The notes under the pieces: model-generated
Seen by the model: only the letters and a program-made list of their open reading frames with translations
What the model was told of the DNA's origin: nothing
Database searches by the model: none
Source of the DNA: an uncultured Prevotellaceae bacterium
Lineage (GTDB): Bacteria; Bacteroidota; Bacteroidia; Bacteroidales; Bacteroidaceae
Length of the DNA stretch: 64,000 nucleotides
NCBI GenBank assembly: GCA_946186505.1
Contig: CAMHNI010000010.1
Span: 22,615 to 86,614 of the forward strand
Direction: 5' to 3'
Position numbers and translations under genes: made by a program
Part shown: positions 36,432-45,396 of the stretch, piece by piece
How positions within the stretch are numbered: position 1 is the first letter of the stretch
Layout of the letters: each line of letters opens with the position of its first letter

Positions 36432-37346
36432 ATGATTGTCACGGCAGAGACATACCACGTACCAGTGCTTCTGACAGAGAGCATTGACGGGTTGGCTATC
36501 CAACCCGGCGGTGTCTATGTGGACGTGACGTTCGGTGGCGGCGGTCATAGCCTTGAAATCCTGCGGCGTCTAGGTCCTAACGGTCATTTGTACAGTTTCG
36601 ACCAGGATGCCGATGCGGAAAAAAATATCGTTGCTGATGATAGATTAACCTTTGTCCGCAGTAACTTTAGATATATCAAGCAGTGGATGCGCTACTTCGG
36701 CGTGCAGAAAATTGACGGACTGCTGGCCGACCTCGGCGTGTCGAGCCATCATTTCGATGACGAGACGCGCGGATTCTCGTTCCGTTTCGATGCACCGCTC
36801 GACATGCGGATGAACAAGCGGGCGGGTATGACGGCGGCAGACGTGGTGAACGGCTATGACGAGCAGCAGCTGGCCGACATCTTCTACCTGTACGGTGAGC
36901 TGAAGAACGCCCGCAAGATTGCCTCGCTGATAGCGAAGGCCCGCTGCGGGAAAAAGATACAGACCACGGCAGACCTGACTGAGACGGTGGGAAGCCTGTT
37001 CAGACAGGACAGGGAAAAGAAGGAACTGGCCAAGCTGTTCCAGGCCCTGCGCATCGAAGTGAACCACGAGATGGAAGCCCTGAAGGAGATGCTGGCCGGA
37101 GCGACCGAAGTGATGGCGCAGGGCGGCCGTCTGTCGGTCATCGCCTACCACTCACTGGAGGATCGCATCGTAAAGAACGTGATGAAGGCAGGCAATGCCG
37201 AAGGTCGTATGCAGCAGGACTTCTTCGGCAGGACAGAGGCTCCGTTCCGTGTTGTAAGCAACAAAGTAATAGTCCCTTCGGACGAGGAACAGCAGCGCAA
37301 TCCACGAAGCCGGAGTGCCAAACTGAGAATAGCAGAAAGAGTGTAA
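36432..37346 (+). CDS. rsmH: 16S rRNA (cytosine-1402-N4)-methyltransferase
   Basis: 304 residues. Motifs: YHVPVLLTESIDGL, DVTFGGGGHS (SAM binding), DLGVSSHHFDD and GGRLSVIAYHSLEDRIVK. It methylates C1402 in the decoding centre of 16S rRNA. Standard second gene of the dcw cluster; one base separates it from the FtsL-like gene. Confidence 0.96.
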   Translation: MIVTAETYHVPVLLTESIDGLAIQPGGVYVDVTFGGGGHSLEILRRLGPNGHLYSFDQDADAEKNIVADDRLTFVRSNFRYIKQWMRYFGVQKIDGLLADLGVSSHHFDDETRGFSFRFDAPLDMRMNKRAGMTAADVVNGYDEQQLADIFYLYGELKNARKIASLIAKARCGKKIQTTADLTETVGSLFRQDREKKELAKLFQALRIEVNHEMEALKEMLAGATEVMAQGGRLSVIAYHSLEDRIVKNVMKAGNAEGRMQQDFFGRTEAPFRVVSNKVIVPSDEEQQRNPRSRSAKLRIAERV

Positions 37347-37347
37347 T

Positions 37348-37812
37348 ATGGCAGAACAAGAGACAGACATCCAGGACGAACTGAAGATGAAAGAGCAGAA
37401 GGCTCTGGACAAGCTGAAGGAGATCAAGCAGAACGTGAGCGAAGACGACAACATGCCGGTAGGTACACTGACGCTCCGCAAGATTCTGGGCGGTGACATC
37501 CTGTCGGCCGACCTGGTGCGCCGTAACATCTGGCCATTGGTGCTCGTGGTATTCTTCACGGTGGTCTATGTAGCAATCCGCTATCAGTGCCAGCAAGACA
37601 TCATCCAAATAGACAAGATGGAACGTGAGCTGAAGGATGCCAAGTACAAGGCACTGTCGAGTTCGAGCACGCTGACCGAACGCTGCCGTGAGAGCCAGGT
37701 GCTGAAAGTTCTCAGAGAGAACCACGACTCGTTGCTGCAAATCAGCGACCAGCCGCCCTATATAATTAATGTACCCGAGGATGGATTTCTAAGCAGAGGA
37801 GAGAATGAGTAA
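37348..37812 (+). CDS. FtsL-like cell division protein
   Basis: 154 residues: a charged cytoplasmic N-terminus of about 50 residues, one membrane segment (WPLVLVVFFTVVYVAI), then a periplasmic coiled coil (IDKMERELKDAKYKA). This is the layout of FtsL, which joins FtsB and FtsQ to activate septal peptidoglycan synthesis. Sequence is poorly conserved, so the call rests on topology and position between rsmH and ftsI, where Bacteroidales keep this gene. Overlaps ftsI by eight bases. Confidence 0.85.
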   Translation: MAEQETDIQDELKMKEQKALDKLKEIKQNVSEDDNMPVGTLTLRKILGGDILSADLVRRNIWPLVLVVFFTVVYVAIRYQCQQDIIQIDKMERELKDAKYKALSSSSTLTERCRESQVLKVLRENHDSLLQISDQPPYIINVPEDGFLSRGENE

Positions 37813-39949
37813 ATTTAACGGAAACAAAGTGATGCCGCGTTACTTTGCCATCGTGCTGGTGCTGACGGTCATCGGACTGATTATTGTTGGAAAGGCCTTC
37901 TACATTATGACGGCCCAAAAGGACTACTGGGCAAAGGTGCAGCAGCAGCTAAAGCATGACTCCATCCCCGTGAAGCCCAACCGCGGCAACATCCTGAGCT
38001 GCGACGGTCAGCTAATGGCCAGCAGCATACCCGAGTACAAGGTGTTTGTAGATTTCCAGCCCGGACGGGAAAAGGGACAGCCATTAGACACAGCAGCTAT
38101 ACACAGGCTGAACGACCTTTGGGACAACAACATCGACAGTCTCTGCATAGGTCTGAACGACATCTTCCCGCAGCAGACCGTCGAGGAGTTCAAGGAGCAG
38201 CTGCAGAAAGGCCGCAACAAGGTGAACCGCGACGGTACGGTAGGCGCCCGCCACTGGCCCGTATGGAAACAACGTATCGACTACAACACGTTCACCCTTT
38301 TAAGGAAGTTGCCCATCTTCAACCTGTCAGTGGGCAAGGGCGGATTCCACTGGGACGAGTTCAATGCCCGCAACCGTCCTTTCGGGACACTGGCCAAGCG
38401 CACGGTAGGAGTTATGTACGGCGAGATTGACTCTGCCCGCTGCGGCTTAGAGTTGTCGTTCGACTCTACCCTCCGGGGCCAGAACGGACTGGTACACCGC
38501 CAGAAGGTGCTCAACAAAATCATGGACATCACCGAGACATCGCCCGTCGATGGTGCCGACATCGTGACAACCATTGACGTGAACATGCAAGACTTAGCCG
38601 AACGCGCACTTGTCGAGGAGATGAAGCTGCCCGAGGTGAACGCCGACTTAGGCGTGGCCATCCTCATGGAAGTGAAGACCGGCGACGTGAAGGCCATCGT
38701 CAACATGATGCGCATGCGCGACGGCCAGTATGCCGAAGCCATCAACTCGGCCATCAGCTACCGCTGCGAGCCGGGCTCGGTGTTCAAGGTAGCATCACTG
38801 TTAGTGGCCTTAGACGATGGTGTCATACCCCGCGACACGAACTACATCATTCATACTGGCAGCGGCGTGATGGAGATGCACGGTCGCTGGATGAAGGACC
38901 ACAACTGGCGTCGTGGCGGCTATCAGGACATCAATGTTGCCCGCACCCTGGAGGTCAGTTCGAACATCGGCACGAGCTATGTCATCGACAAGTTCTACGG
39001 CGGTCATCCCGAGAAGTACGTCCAGGGACTGTACCGCGTAGGTATCGGCGAAGACCTGAAACTGCCGCTCCAGGGCTACCGTCCACCCAAGATACGCTAC
39101 CCCGATACCAAGACCACCGACCGCTCGAAATACTGGAGCAAGACGACACTGCCCTGGATGTCGATAGGCTACGAGACGCAGATAGCCCCCATCAACACGT
39201 TGGCTTTCTACAATGCCATAGCCAACGACGGCCGTATGATGCAACCCCGATTCGTCACCAAGATGGTGAAAGACGGTGAAACCGTCCAGGAATTCCCACC
39301 CGTGGTACTGAAGGAGCACATCGCCAAACCTGAGACCATCGAGATGATGCAGACCATCCTGGAGCACGTCGTCAGCCAGGGACTGGGACGCAAAGCCGGT
39401 TCGAAGTCGTTCAAGGTGGCCGGTAAGACAGGTACAGCCCAGATAGCCGACGAGCACGGCGGCTATCATTCGGGCATCACGCGCTACTGGCTGTCTTTTG
39501 CAGGATTCTTCCCCGCCAACAACCCCCGCTATTCGTGTATCGTCTGCCTGCGCAAGACCGGGCTTCCCGCCTCTGGCGGCGGCATGAGCGGCGTGGTGTT
39601 TCACAACATTGCCGAAGGTGTGATGGCACAGAACGTCAAGCGTCTGGTTGACGATGCACAGGACTCAACGTCCAACTTCACACCGATGGTAAAGAGTGGC
39701 AACGATGCCGCCTCTACCTACGTGCTGAACCGGCTGGGGTTGAAGGGCACTTCATCGAAGACAGTCAAGACGGACAATGGACAGGTGCCTGACGTAACCG
39801 GCATGGGCGTCCGTGATGCCGTCTATGAATTGGAGAGCCGTGGACTGAAGGTTGCCGTGGTGGGACGCGGCAAGGTGAAGTCGCAGAGCATTGCCGCAGG
39901 CAAGACCGTGATGCCCGGCATGCTGTGTGAACTGAAACTTGAGATATAA
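37805..39949 (+). CDS. ftsI: Septal D,D-transpeptidase (PBP3/FtsI) with PASTA domain
   Basis: 714 residues. One N-terminal membrane anchor (YFAIVLVLTVIGLIIVGKAFYI), a dimerisation domain, and the penicillin-binding transpeptidase with S325-x-x-K328 in PGSVFK, SSN in EVSSNIGTSY and K541-T-G in KTGTAQ. The last 65 residues are one PASTA domain (VPDVTGMGVRDAVYELESRGLKV), as in SpoVD/PBP2x types. It cross-links septal peptidoglycan. Longer than E. coli FtsI (588) because of the PASTA tail, which is usual for Bacteroidales. Confidence 0.95.
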   Translation: MSKFNGNKVMPRYFAIVLVLTVIGLIIVGKAFYIMTAQKDYWAKVQQQLKHDSIPVKPNRGNILSCDGQLMASSIPEYKVFVDFQPGREKGQPLDTAAIHRLNDLWDNNIDSLCIGLNDIFPQQTVEEFKEQLQKGRNKVNRDGTVGARHWPVWKQRIDYNTFTLLRKLPIFNLSVGKGGFHWDEFNARNRPFGTLAKRTVGVMYGEIDSARCGLELSFDSTLRGQNGLVHRQKVLNKIMDITETSPVDGADIVTTIDVNMQDLAERALVEEMKLPEVNADLGVAILMEVKTGDVKAIVNMMRMRDGQYAEAINSAISYRCEPGSVFKVASLLVALDDGVIPRDTNYIIHTGSGVMEMHGRWMKDHNWRRGGYQDINVARTLEVSSNIGTSYVIDKFYGGHPEKYVQGLYRVGIGEDLKLPLQGYRPPKIRYPDTKTTDRSKYWSKTTLPWMSIGYETQIAPINTLAFYNAIANDGRMMQPRFVTKMVKDGETVQEFPPVVLKEHIAKPETIEMMQTILEHVVSQGLGRKAGSKSFKVAGKTGTAQIADEHGGYHSGITRYWLSFAGFFPANNPRYSCIVCLRKTGLPASGGGMSGVVFHNIAEGVMAQNVKRLVDDAQDSTSNFTPMVKSGNDAASTYVLNRLGLKGTSSKTVKTDNGQVPDVTGMGVRDAVYELESRGLKVAVVGRGKVKSQSIAAGKTVMPGMLCELKLEI

Positions 39950-39963
39950 AATATAAATGAGAT

Positions 39964-41448
39964 ATGAAACTGAGTGAGCTGCTGAAGAAAGTGAAACCCC
40001 TGCGCATCGTAGGCGATGCAGAAGCAGAGATTGCCGGAGTTAAGATAGACTCCCGGCAAATAAGACCCGGCTATCTGTTCGTGGCCATGAAGGGAACTCA
40101 GGTGGACGGACACCGGTTCATTCCAAAAGCCATTGAACTGGGAGCCAGAGCCGTGCTATGTGAAGACATACCCGAGACACTTGCCGAGGGTGTGACCTAC
40201 GTACAGGTGACATCAACCGAGGATGCTGTCGGCCCGGTGGCCACACAGTTCCACGGCGACCCCACCCGGCGGCTGAAGCTGATCGGCGTGACAGGCACCA
40301 ACGGCAAGACCACCATCGCCACCTTATTATATAATATGTTCCGTCAGATGGGGCACCGCTGTGGTCTGCTATCGACGGTGTGCAACTACATCGAGGGTGA
40401 AGCGGTGCCTGCCAGTCACACCACGCCCGATGCCATCGAGCTGAACGAACTGCTGGAGCGCATGATGGCTGCCGGATGTGAGTACGTGTTCATGGAGTGC
40501 TCAAGCCACGCCATCGCTCAGAAGCGCATCGGCGGACTGACCTTCGCTGGTGGTCTGTTCACCAACCTGACCCGTGACCACTTAGACTACCACAAGACCG
40601 TTGAGAACTACCGCAATGCCAAGAAAGCATTCTTCGATCTGTTGCCGAAAAATGCCTTCGCCATCACCAATGCCGATGACAAGAACGGACTGTTCATGGT
40701 ACAGAACACCAAGGCTACCGTCAAGACCTACTCCACACGGACTATGGCCGACTTCCGGGCCCGTATCATCGAGTGCCATTTCGAAGGTATGTATCTTGAA
40801 ATCGACGGCCATGAGGTAGGCGTTCAGTTCATCGGACGCTTCAATGTCTCGAACCTGCTGTGCGTCTATGGCGCAGCCGTGATGTTAGGCAAGCAGCCCG
40901 AGGACATCCTCGTTGTAATGAGTACGCTGAAGAGTGTCAACGGCAGGTTGGATCCCATCCGCTCGCCGGAAGGCTACACAGCCATCATTGACTATGCCCA
41001 TACACCCGATGCCCTTGAGAACGTGCTGAACGCCATCCATGAGGTGCTGGGAACAGGGAAACAAGGAGACAAGGAGACAGGAAGACAGGGAGGGAAGGTC
41101 ATCACTGTCTGCGGAGCAGGAGGAAACCGTGACAAGGGCAAACGTCCGCTCATGGCTCAGGAGGCAGTGAAGCAGAGCGACCGCGTCATCATCACCAGCG
41201 ACAATCCGCGCTTCGAAGAACCGCAGGACATCATCAACGACATGCTGGCCGGGCTTGATGCGAAACAGATGAAGAAGGTCATCAGCATCACCGACCGGCG
41301 GGAGGCCATCCGCACCGCCTGCATGATGGCTGAGCGGGGCGATGTCATCCTCATTGCCGGCAAGGGCCACGAGGACTATCAGGAAGTCAAGGGTGTGAAG
41401 CACCACTTCGACGACCACGAGGTGGTAAAGGAATGCTTTCAGTCGTAA
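39964..41448 (+). CDS. murE: UDP-MurNAc-L-Ala-D-Glu:meso-diaminopimelate ligase
   Basis: 494 residues. The ATP loop GTNGKTT is at 111-117, and the DNPRFEEP motif in the C-terminal domain is the DNPR type that binds meso-diaminopimelate rather than lysine. It adds the third residue of the peptidoglycan stem. Oddity: between EVLG and [17 protein letters not shown] the protein carries [15 protein letters not shown], encoded by an 8-base tandem repeat (41057-41088); in relatives I know this stretch is a short loop. The frame is kept, so the enzyme is probably active. Confidence 0.95.
   Translation: MKLSELLKKVKPLRIVGDAEAEIAGVKIDSRQIRPGYLFVAMKGTQVDGHRFIPKAIELGARAVLCEDIPETLAEGVTYVQVTSTEDAVGPVATQFHGDPTRRLKLIGVTGTNGKTTIATLLYNMFRQMGHRCGLLSTVCNYIEGEAVPASHTTPDAIELNELLERMMAAGCEYVFMECSSHAIAQKRIGGLTFAGGLFTNLTRDHLDYHKTVENYRNAKKAFFDLLPKNAFAITNADDKNGLFMVQNTKATVKTYSTRTMADFRARIIECHFEGMYLEIDGHEVGVQFIGRFNVSNLLCVYGAAVMLGKQPEDILVVMSTLKSVNGRLDPIRSPEGYTAIIDYAHTPDALENVLNAIHEVLGTGKQGDKETGRQGGKVITVCGAGGNRDKGKRPLMAQEAVKQSDRVIITSDNPRFEEPQDIINDMLAGLDAKQMKKVISITDRREAIRTACMMAERGDVILIAGKGHEDYQEVKGVKHHFDDHEVVKECFQS
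41057..41088 (+). repeat. 8-base tandem repeat inside murE
   Basis: Four consecutive units GGAAACAA, GGAGACAA, GGAGACAG, GAAGACAG, with GGAGGGAA after them. They encode a polar insert in a surface loop of the C-terminal domain. Confidence 0.8.
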
Positions 41449-41484
41449 TAACGATACAACTTAATAACGAAATAACGAAAAAAG

Positions 41485-42756
41485 ATGCTATACTATCTTT
41501 TCCGATTCTTAGAGCAGTACAACATACCAGGCAGTCACCTGTGGTCGTACATCTCATTCCGCTCGCTGCTGGCGCTCATCTTAGCGCTGGTCATCTCGGC
41601 ATGGTTCGGCGAGTACTTCATCAAGTTCATGCGCCGCAAGAAAATCTACGAGGTTGAGCGCGACCCGTTGATCGATCCCTTCGGCGTACAGAAGAAAGGT
41701 GTGCCTACCATGGGCGGCATCATCATCATTGTCAGCATCCTCATCCCGGTGCTGCTGTTTGCCCGCATCCGCAACATATACATCATCCTGATGCTGATGA
41801 CTACCGTGTGGTTAGGGTTCCTGGGCTTCCTCGATGACTATATCAAGGTGTTCCGTCAGAACAAGGCCGGCCTAAAAGGCAAGTACAAGATTGTGGGTCA
41901 GCTCTCCATAGGCTTCATCGTCGGTCTGACGCTCTGGCTCAGCCCCGATGCCGTGGTGCGTGAGAACGTCAGCGTGCAACAGCAGAACAAGGAAATCGTG
42001 GTGAAGCACAATACGGAGGCGGTGAAGTCGCTGAAGACCACCATACCCTTCGTCAAGAACCACAATCTGAACTACTCCGAGGTGCTGGGCTTCCTTGGAG
42101 ACTACAAGGTTGCCGCCGGGTGGGTGCTCTTCGTACTGATGACCATCCTCGTTGTCACCGCCGTATCGAATGGTGCCAATCTGAACGACGGCATGGATGG
42201 CATGTGCGCCGGCAACTCGGCCATCATCGGTGTGGCACTGCTAATCCTCGCGTACGTATCCAGCCATATCGTCTATGCGGCCTACTTCGACATCATGTAT
42301 ATCCCCCACGCCGAGGAGTTAGTGGTGTTCCTGTGTGCCTTCGTCGGAGCGATGATCGGTTTCCTGTGGTATAATGCCTTCCCCGCCCAGGTGTTCATGG
42401 GCGACACAGGGTCGCTGACCATCGGCGGCATCATCGGTGTCTGCGCCGTCATCATCCACAAGGAGCTGCTGCTGCCCATCCTCTGCGGCATTTTCTTCAT
42501 CGAGAGTCTGAGCGTCATCATCCAGACGCAGTGGTTCAAGCTGATGAAGCGCAAGGGGAAACGCGTCCGCGTGTTCCGTGCCACACCCATCCACGATACC
42601 TTCCGCCGTCTGGACTCTCAGCTCGACCCGACATCGACCTACATCCTACGCGGCTGGCCGAAGCGCCAGTTCCATGAGTCAAAAATCACATTCCGCTTCT
42701 GGATCATCACCATTATCCTAGCGGCAATGACCATCATAACACTGAAGATAAGATAA
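41485..42756 (+). CDS. mraY: Phospho-N-acetylmuramoyl-pentapeptide transferase
   Basis: 423 residues, about ten membrane segments. Conserved motifs: KKGVPTMGGIIII, FLGFLDDYIKV (Asp pair), NGANLNDGMDGMCAGN and VFMGDTGSL. It makes lipid I from UDP-MurNAc-pentapeptide and undecaprenyl phosphate. Longer than E. coli MraY (360) because of a loop at about 145-190 (VSVQQQNKEIVVKHNTEAVKS), which I recall as typical of the phylum. Stop is one base from murD. Confidence 0.96.
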   Translation: MLYYLFRFLEQYNIPGSHLWSYISFRSLLALILALVISAWFGEYFIKFMRRKKIYEVERDPLIDPFGVQKKGVPTMGGIIIIVSILIPVLLFARIRNIYIILMLMTTVWLGFLGFLDDYIKVFRQNKAGLKGKYKIVGQLSIGFIVGLTLWLSPDAVVRENVSVQQQNKEIVVKHNTEAVKSLKTTIPFVKNHNLNYSEVLGFLGDYKVAAGWVLFVLMTILVVTAVSNGANLNDGMDGMCAGNSAIIGVALLILAYVSSHIVYAAYFDIMYIPHAEELVVFLCAFVGAMIGFLWYNAFPAQVFMGDTGSLTIGGIIGVCAVIIHKELLLPILCGIFFIESLSVIIQTQWFKLMKRKGKRVRVFRATPIHDTFRRLDSQLDPTSTYILRGWPKRQFHESKITFRFWIITIILAAMTIITLKIR

Positions 42757-42757
42757 T

Positions 42758-44089
42758 ATGAAGAGAATAGTGATATTAGGATCTGGTGAGAGCGGCGCAG
42801 GAGCCGCCGTACTGGCCAAGAAAGAAGGGTTCGACGTGTTTGTATCAGACATGTCGAAGATTGCCGACAAGTACAAGAAGCAGATGGACGACCGACAGAT
42901 AGAATGGGAGGAAGGCCAGCATACCGAGGAGAGAATACTGTCGGCTGACGAGATAATCAAATCACCCGGCATTCCCGATACTGCACCGATGATGCAGAAG
43001 GTCATTGCCAAGGGGATACCTGTTATCAGCGAGATTGAGTTTGCGGGACGTTACACACAGTCGAAGATGATCTGCATCACAGGTTCCAACGGCAAGACCA
43101 CTACCACCAGCCTCATCTACCACATCTTCCGACAATCGGGCTACGACGCAGGTCTGGCCGGCAACATCGGGCGCTCACTGGCCCTGCAGGTGGCCGAGGA
43201 ACCGCACGAATACTACATCATCGAACTCAGCTCATTCCAGCTCGACAACATGTACCTGTTCCGCGCCAACATCGCCATCCTGCTGAACATCACGCCCGAC
43301 CATCTGGACCGTTATGACAACTCGATGCAGAAATACACCGATGCCAAGATGCGCATCGTGCAGAACCAGACGCCGCAGGATGCCTTCATCTACTGGGCTG
43401 ACGACCCCATCATCTCACGCGAATTGAAAAAATACGATATCAAAGCCGTGATGTGTCCCTTCTCTGATGTCAAGAAAGCGGGTGTCATCGGTTACATAGA
43501 GAAGGGAAAATACACCCTAGAGTTCCCGACACCCTTCAACATGGAGCAGGAGGAGCTGAGTCTGACCGGCCGACATAACATCTATAACTCGCTGGCAGCC
43601 GGACTGGCCGCCAACATCGCAGGCATCAAGAAAGAGGAGATACGCAAGTCACTGAGCGACTTCCCCGGCGTAGAGCATCGCTTAGAGAAGGTATGCGTCG
43701 TTCGCGGCGTGCAGTATGTCAACGACTCCAAAGCCACCAATGTCGATGCCTGCTGGTACGCCTTAGAGTCGATGAAGACCAAGGTGGTGCTCATCATTGG
43801 CGGTAAGGACAAAGGCAATGACTACACCCCCATCAAACCGCTCATCAAGGAGAAGTGCTCGGCACTGGTCTATCTCGGTGCCGACAACCAGAAGTTGCAC
43901 GACAATTTCGACCAGATGGGAATCCCCGTACGTGACACTCACTCGATGAAAGAGTGTATGCAGGCCTGCTACGAGCTGGCCCAGCCGGGCGAAACGGTGC
44001 TGCTCTCACCCTGCTGTGCATCCTTCGACCTCTTCAAAAACATGGAGGATCGCGGCGAGCAGTTCAAGGAACTGGCCCGCTCGCTATAA
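42758..44089 (+). CDS. murD: UDP-MurNAc-L-alanine:D-glutamate ligase
   Basis: 443 residues. N-terminal Rossmann motif GSGESGAGAAVLAKKEG, ATP loop GSNGKTTT, and VNDSKATNVDA in the middle-to-C-terminal part. It adds D-glutamate to UDP-MurNAc-L-Ala in the cytoplasm. It follows mraY by one base. The 38-base gap to ftsW is mostly a 9-base repeat. Confidence 0.96.
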   Translation: MKRIVILGSGESGAGAAVLAKKEGFDVFVSDMSKIADKYKKQMDDRQIEWEEGQHTEERILSADEIIKSPGIPDTAPMMQKVIAKGIPVISEIEFAGRYTQSKMICITGSNGKTTTTSLIYHIFRQSGYDAGLAGNIGRSLALQVAEEPHEYYIIELSSFQLDNMYLFRANIAILLNITPDHLDRYDNSMQKYTDAKMRIVQNQTPQDAFIYWADDPIISRELKKYDIKAVMCPFSDVKKAGVIGYIEKGKYTLEFPTPFNMEQEELSLTGRHNIYNSLAAGLAANIAGIKKEEIRKSLSDFPGVEHRLEKVCVVRGVQYVNDSKATNVDACWYALESMKTKVVLIIGGKDKGNDYTPIKPLIKEKCSALVYLGADNQKLHDNFDQMGIPVRDTHSMKECMQACYELAQPGETVLLSPCCASFDLFKNMEDRGEQFKELARSL

Positions 44090-44090
44090 C

Positions 44091-44117
44091 CCCCATTAGC
44101 CCCATAGGCCCCATAAG
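44091..44117 (+). repeat. 9-base tandem repeat between murD and ftsW
   Basis: CCCCATTAG, CCCCATAGG, CCCCATAAG in direct succession, filling most of the spacer. A similar triplet of 9-mers fills the ftsA-ftsZ spacer (50155-50181). Confidence 0.85.
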
Positions 44118-44127
44118 AAAAAGTACA

Positions 44128-45390
44128 ATGAACAAGAAAATAGGAAATATCTTCAAGGGTGACAAGGTCATCTGGATGGTGTTCTTCTTCCTCTGTATGA
44201 TCAGCATCATCGAAGTCTTCTCGGCTTCGAGTAACCTGACGTACAAGACGCAGAACTACATGGGTCCCATCACCTACCACGCCATCATGATTCTTATCGG
44301 AGCCGCGGTAGCCGTGGTGACCCTCAACGTCCCTTGCCGCTACTTCAAGCTGATGACCCCCTTCCTACTCATCATCTCTGCCTTGACGCTGTTATGGGTG
44401 CTTATTGGCGGCGAGAGCATCAACGGTGCCAACCGCGTCATCTCCCTGCTGGGCTTCACCTTCCAGCCGTCGGAGATTGCCAAGGGCACGATGGTACTCA
44501 TCACGGCACAGATACTCAGTGCCATGCAGCGTGAGACGGGAGCCGACCGTAAGGCGTTCAAATACATCATGCTCATCCTGATGCCAACCACCTTCCTCAT
44601 AGGCATAGAGAACCTGTCAACTGCAGCACTGCTCTTTGCCGTTGTCGTCCTGATGATGTTCATCGGGCGCGTGCCGATGTCACAGATGGGCAAACTGATG
44701 GGGGGCATTGCCGTGGCCGTGGCCATCTTCCTAGCCCTTGTCATGACACTCGGCGGCATTGAGGAACAGCGCACGAAAGAGAACCAGATGACCGATGCTG
44801 TCAGTGCAACCAGTGAGAAACAGGTCGATAAGGATGCCATCAAGGGCGGTGGTGTGTTCCACCGCTTCGCGACTTGGCGCAACCGCATCCTGAAGCATTT
44901 CGGCGACGAGGACGTGCCTGCCGAGGAATACAAGATAGACGAGAATTTCCAGGTGGGTCATGCCAACATCGCTATTGCCTCGTCGGGCATCATCGGCAAA
45001 GGTCCTGGAAACTCCGTCGAGCGTGACTATCTGCCACAGGCATTCTCGGACTTTATCTACGCCATCATCATCGAGGAGATGGGCATCATCGGAGCCGCCT
45101 TTGTGGTGTTCCTCTACATTGTGTTACTCTACAGGGCGGCACGCATCGCCTCACGTTGCGAGAACAACTTTCCGGCGTTCCTCATCATGGGACTGGCCTT
45201 GTTGCTGGTCATACAAGCCACGTTCAACATGATGGTGGCCGTGGGGTTAGCGCCCGTCACGGGTCAGCCGCTGCCGCTCATCTCCAAGGGCGGAACCAGT
45301 ACCATCATCAACTGTGCTTATATCGGAGCTATACTAAGCGTCAGCCGGTCGGCGAAAATGAAGAAAGAAGTTAAGGAGTTAAGAAGTTAA
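44128..45390 (+). CDS. ftsW: Lipid II polymerase / division SEDS protein
   Basis: 420 residues from ATG 44128 (MNKKIGNIFKGDKVIW); the track start at 43954 extends into murD and is rejected. About ten membrane segments, with SEDS motifs at INGANRVISLLGFTFQPSEIAKG, FIYAIIIEEMGIIGA and GLAPVTGQPLPLISKGGTS. It polymerises lipid II at the septum together with FtsI. A cytoplasmic or periplasmic loop of about 60 residues (EEQRTKENQMTDAV..., 210-270) separates two halves. The last codons lie in an 8-base repeat. Confidence 0.95.
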   Translation: MNKKIGNIFKGDKVIWMVFFFLCMISIIEVFSASSNLTYKTQNYMGPITYHAIMILIGAAVAVVTLNVPCRYFKLMTPFLLIISALTLLWVLIGGESINGANRVISLLGFTFQPSEIAKGTMVLITAQILSAMQRETGADRKAFKYIMLILMPTTFLIGIENLSTAALLFAVVVLMMFIGRVPMSQMGKLMGGIAVAVAIFLALVMTLGGIEEQRTKENQMTDAVSATSEKQVDKDAIKGGGVFHRFATWRNRILKHFGDEDVPAEEYKIDENFQVGHANIAIASSGIIGKGPGNSVERDYLPQAFSDFIYAIIIEEMGIIGAAFVVFLYIVLLYRAARIASRCENNFPAFLIMGLALLLVIQATFNMMVAVGLAPVTGQPLPLISKGGTSTIINCAYIGAILSVSRSAKMKKEVKELRS

Positions 45391-45392
45391 GG
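45369..45392 (+). repeat. 8-base tandem repeat at the ftsW-murG junction
   Basis: AGTTAAGG, AGTTAAGA, AGTTAAGG in succession, coding the last residues of FtsW (KELRS and stop). Another copy, AGTTAAGA at 45407, encodes the first residues of MurG, so the end of one gene and the start of the next look duplicated. Confidence 0.75.
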
Positions 45393-45396
45393 AGAC

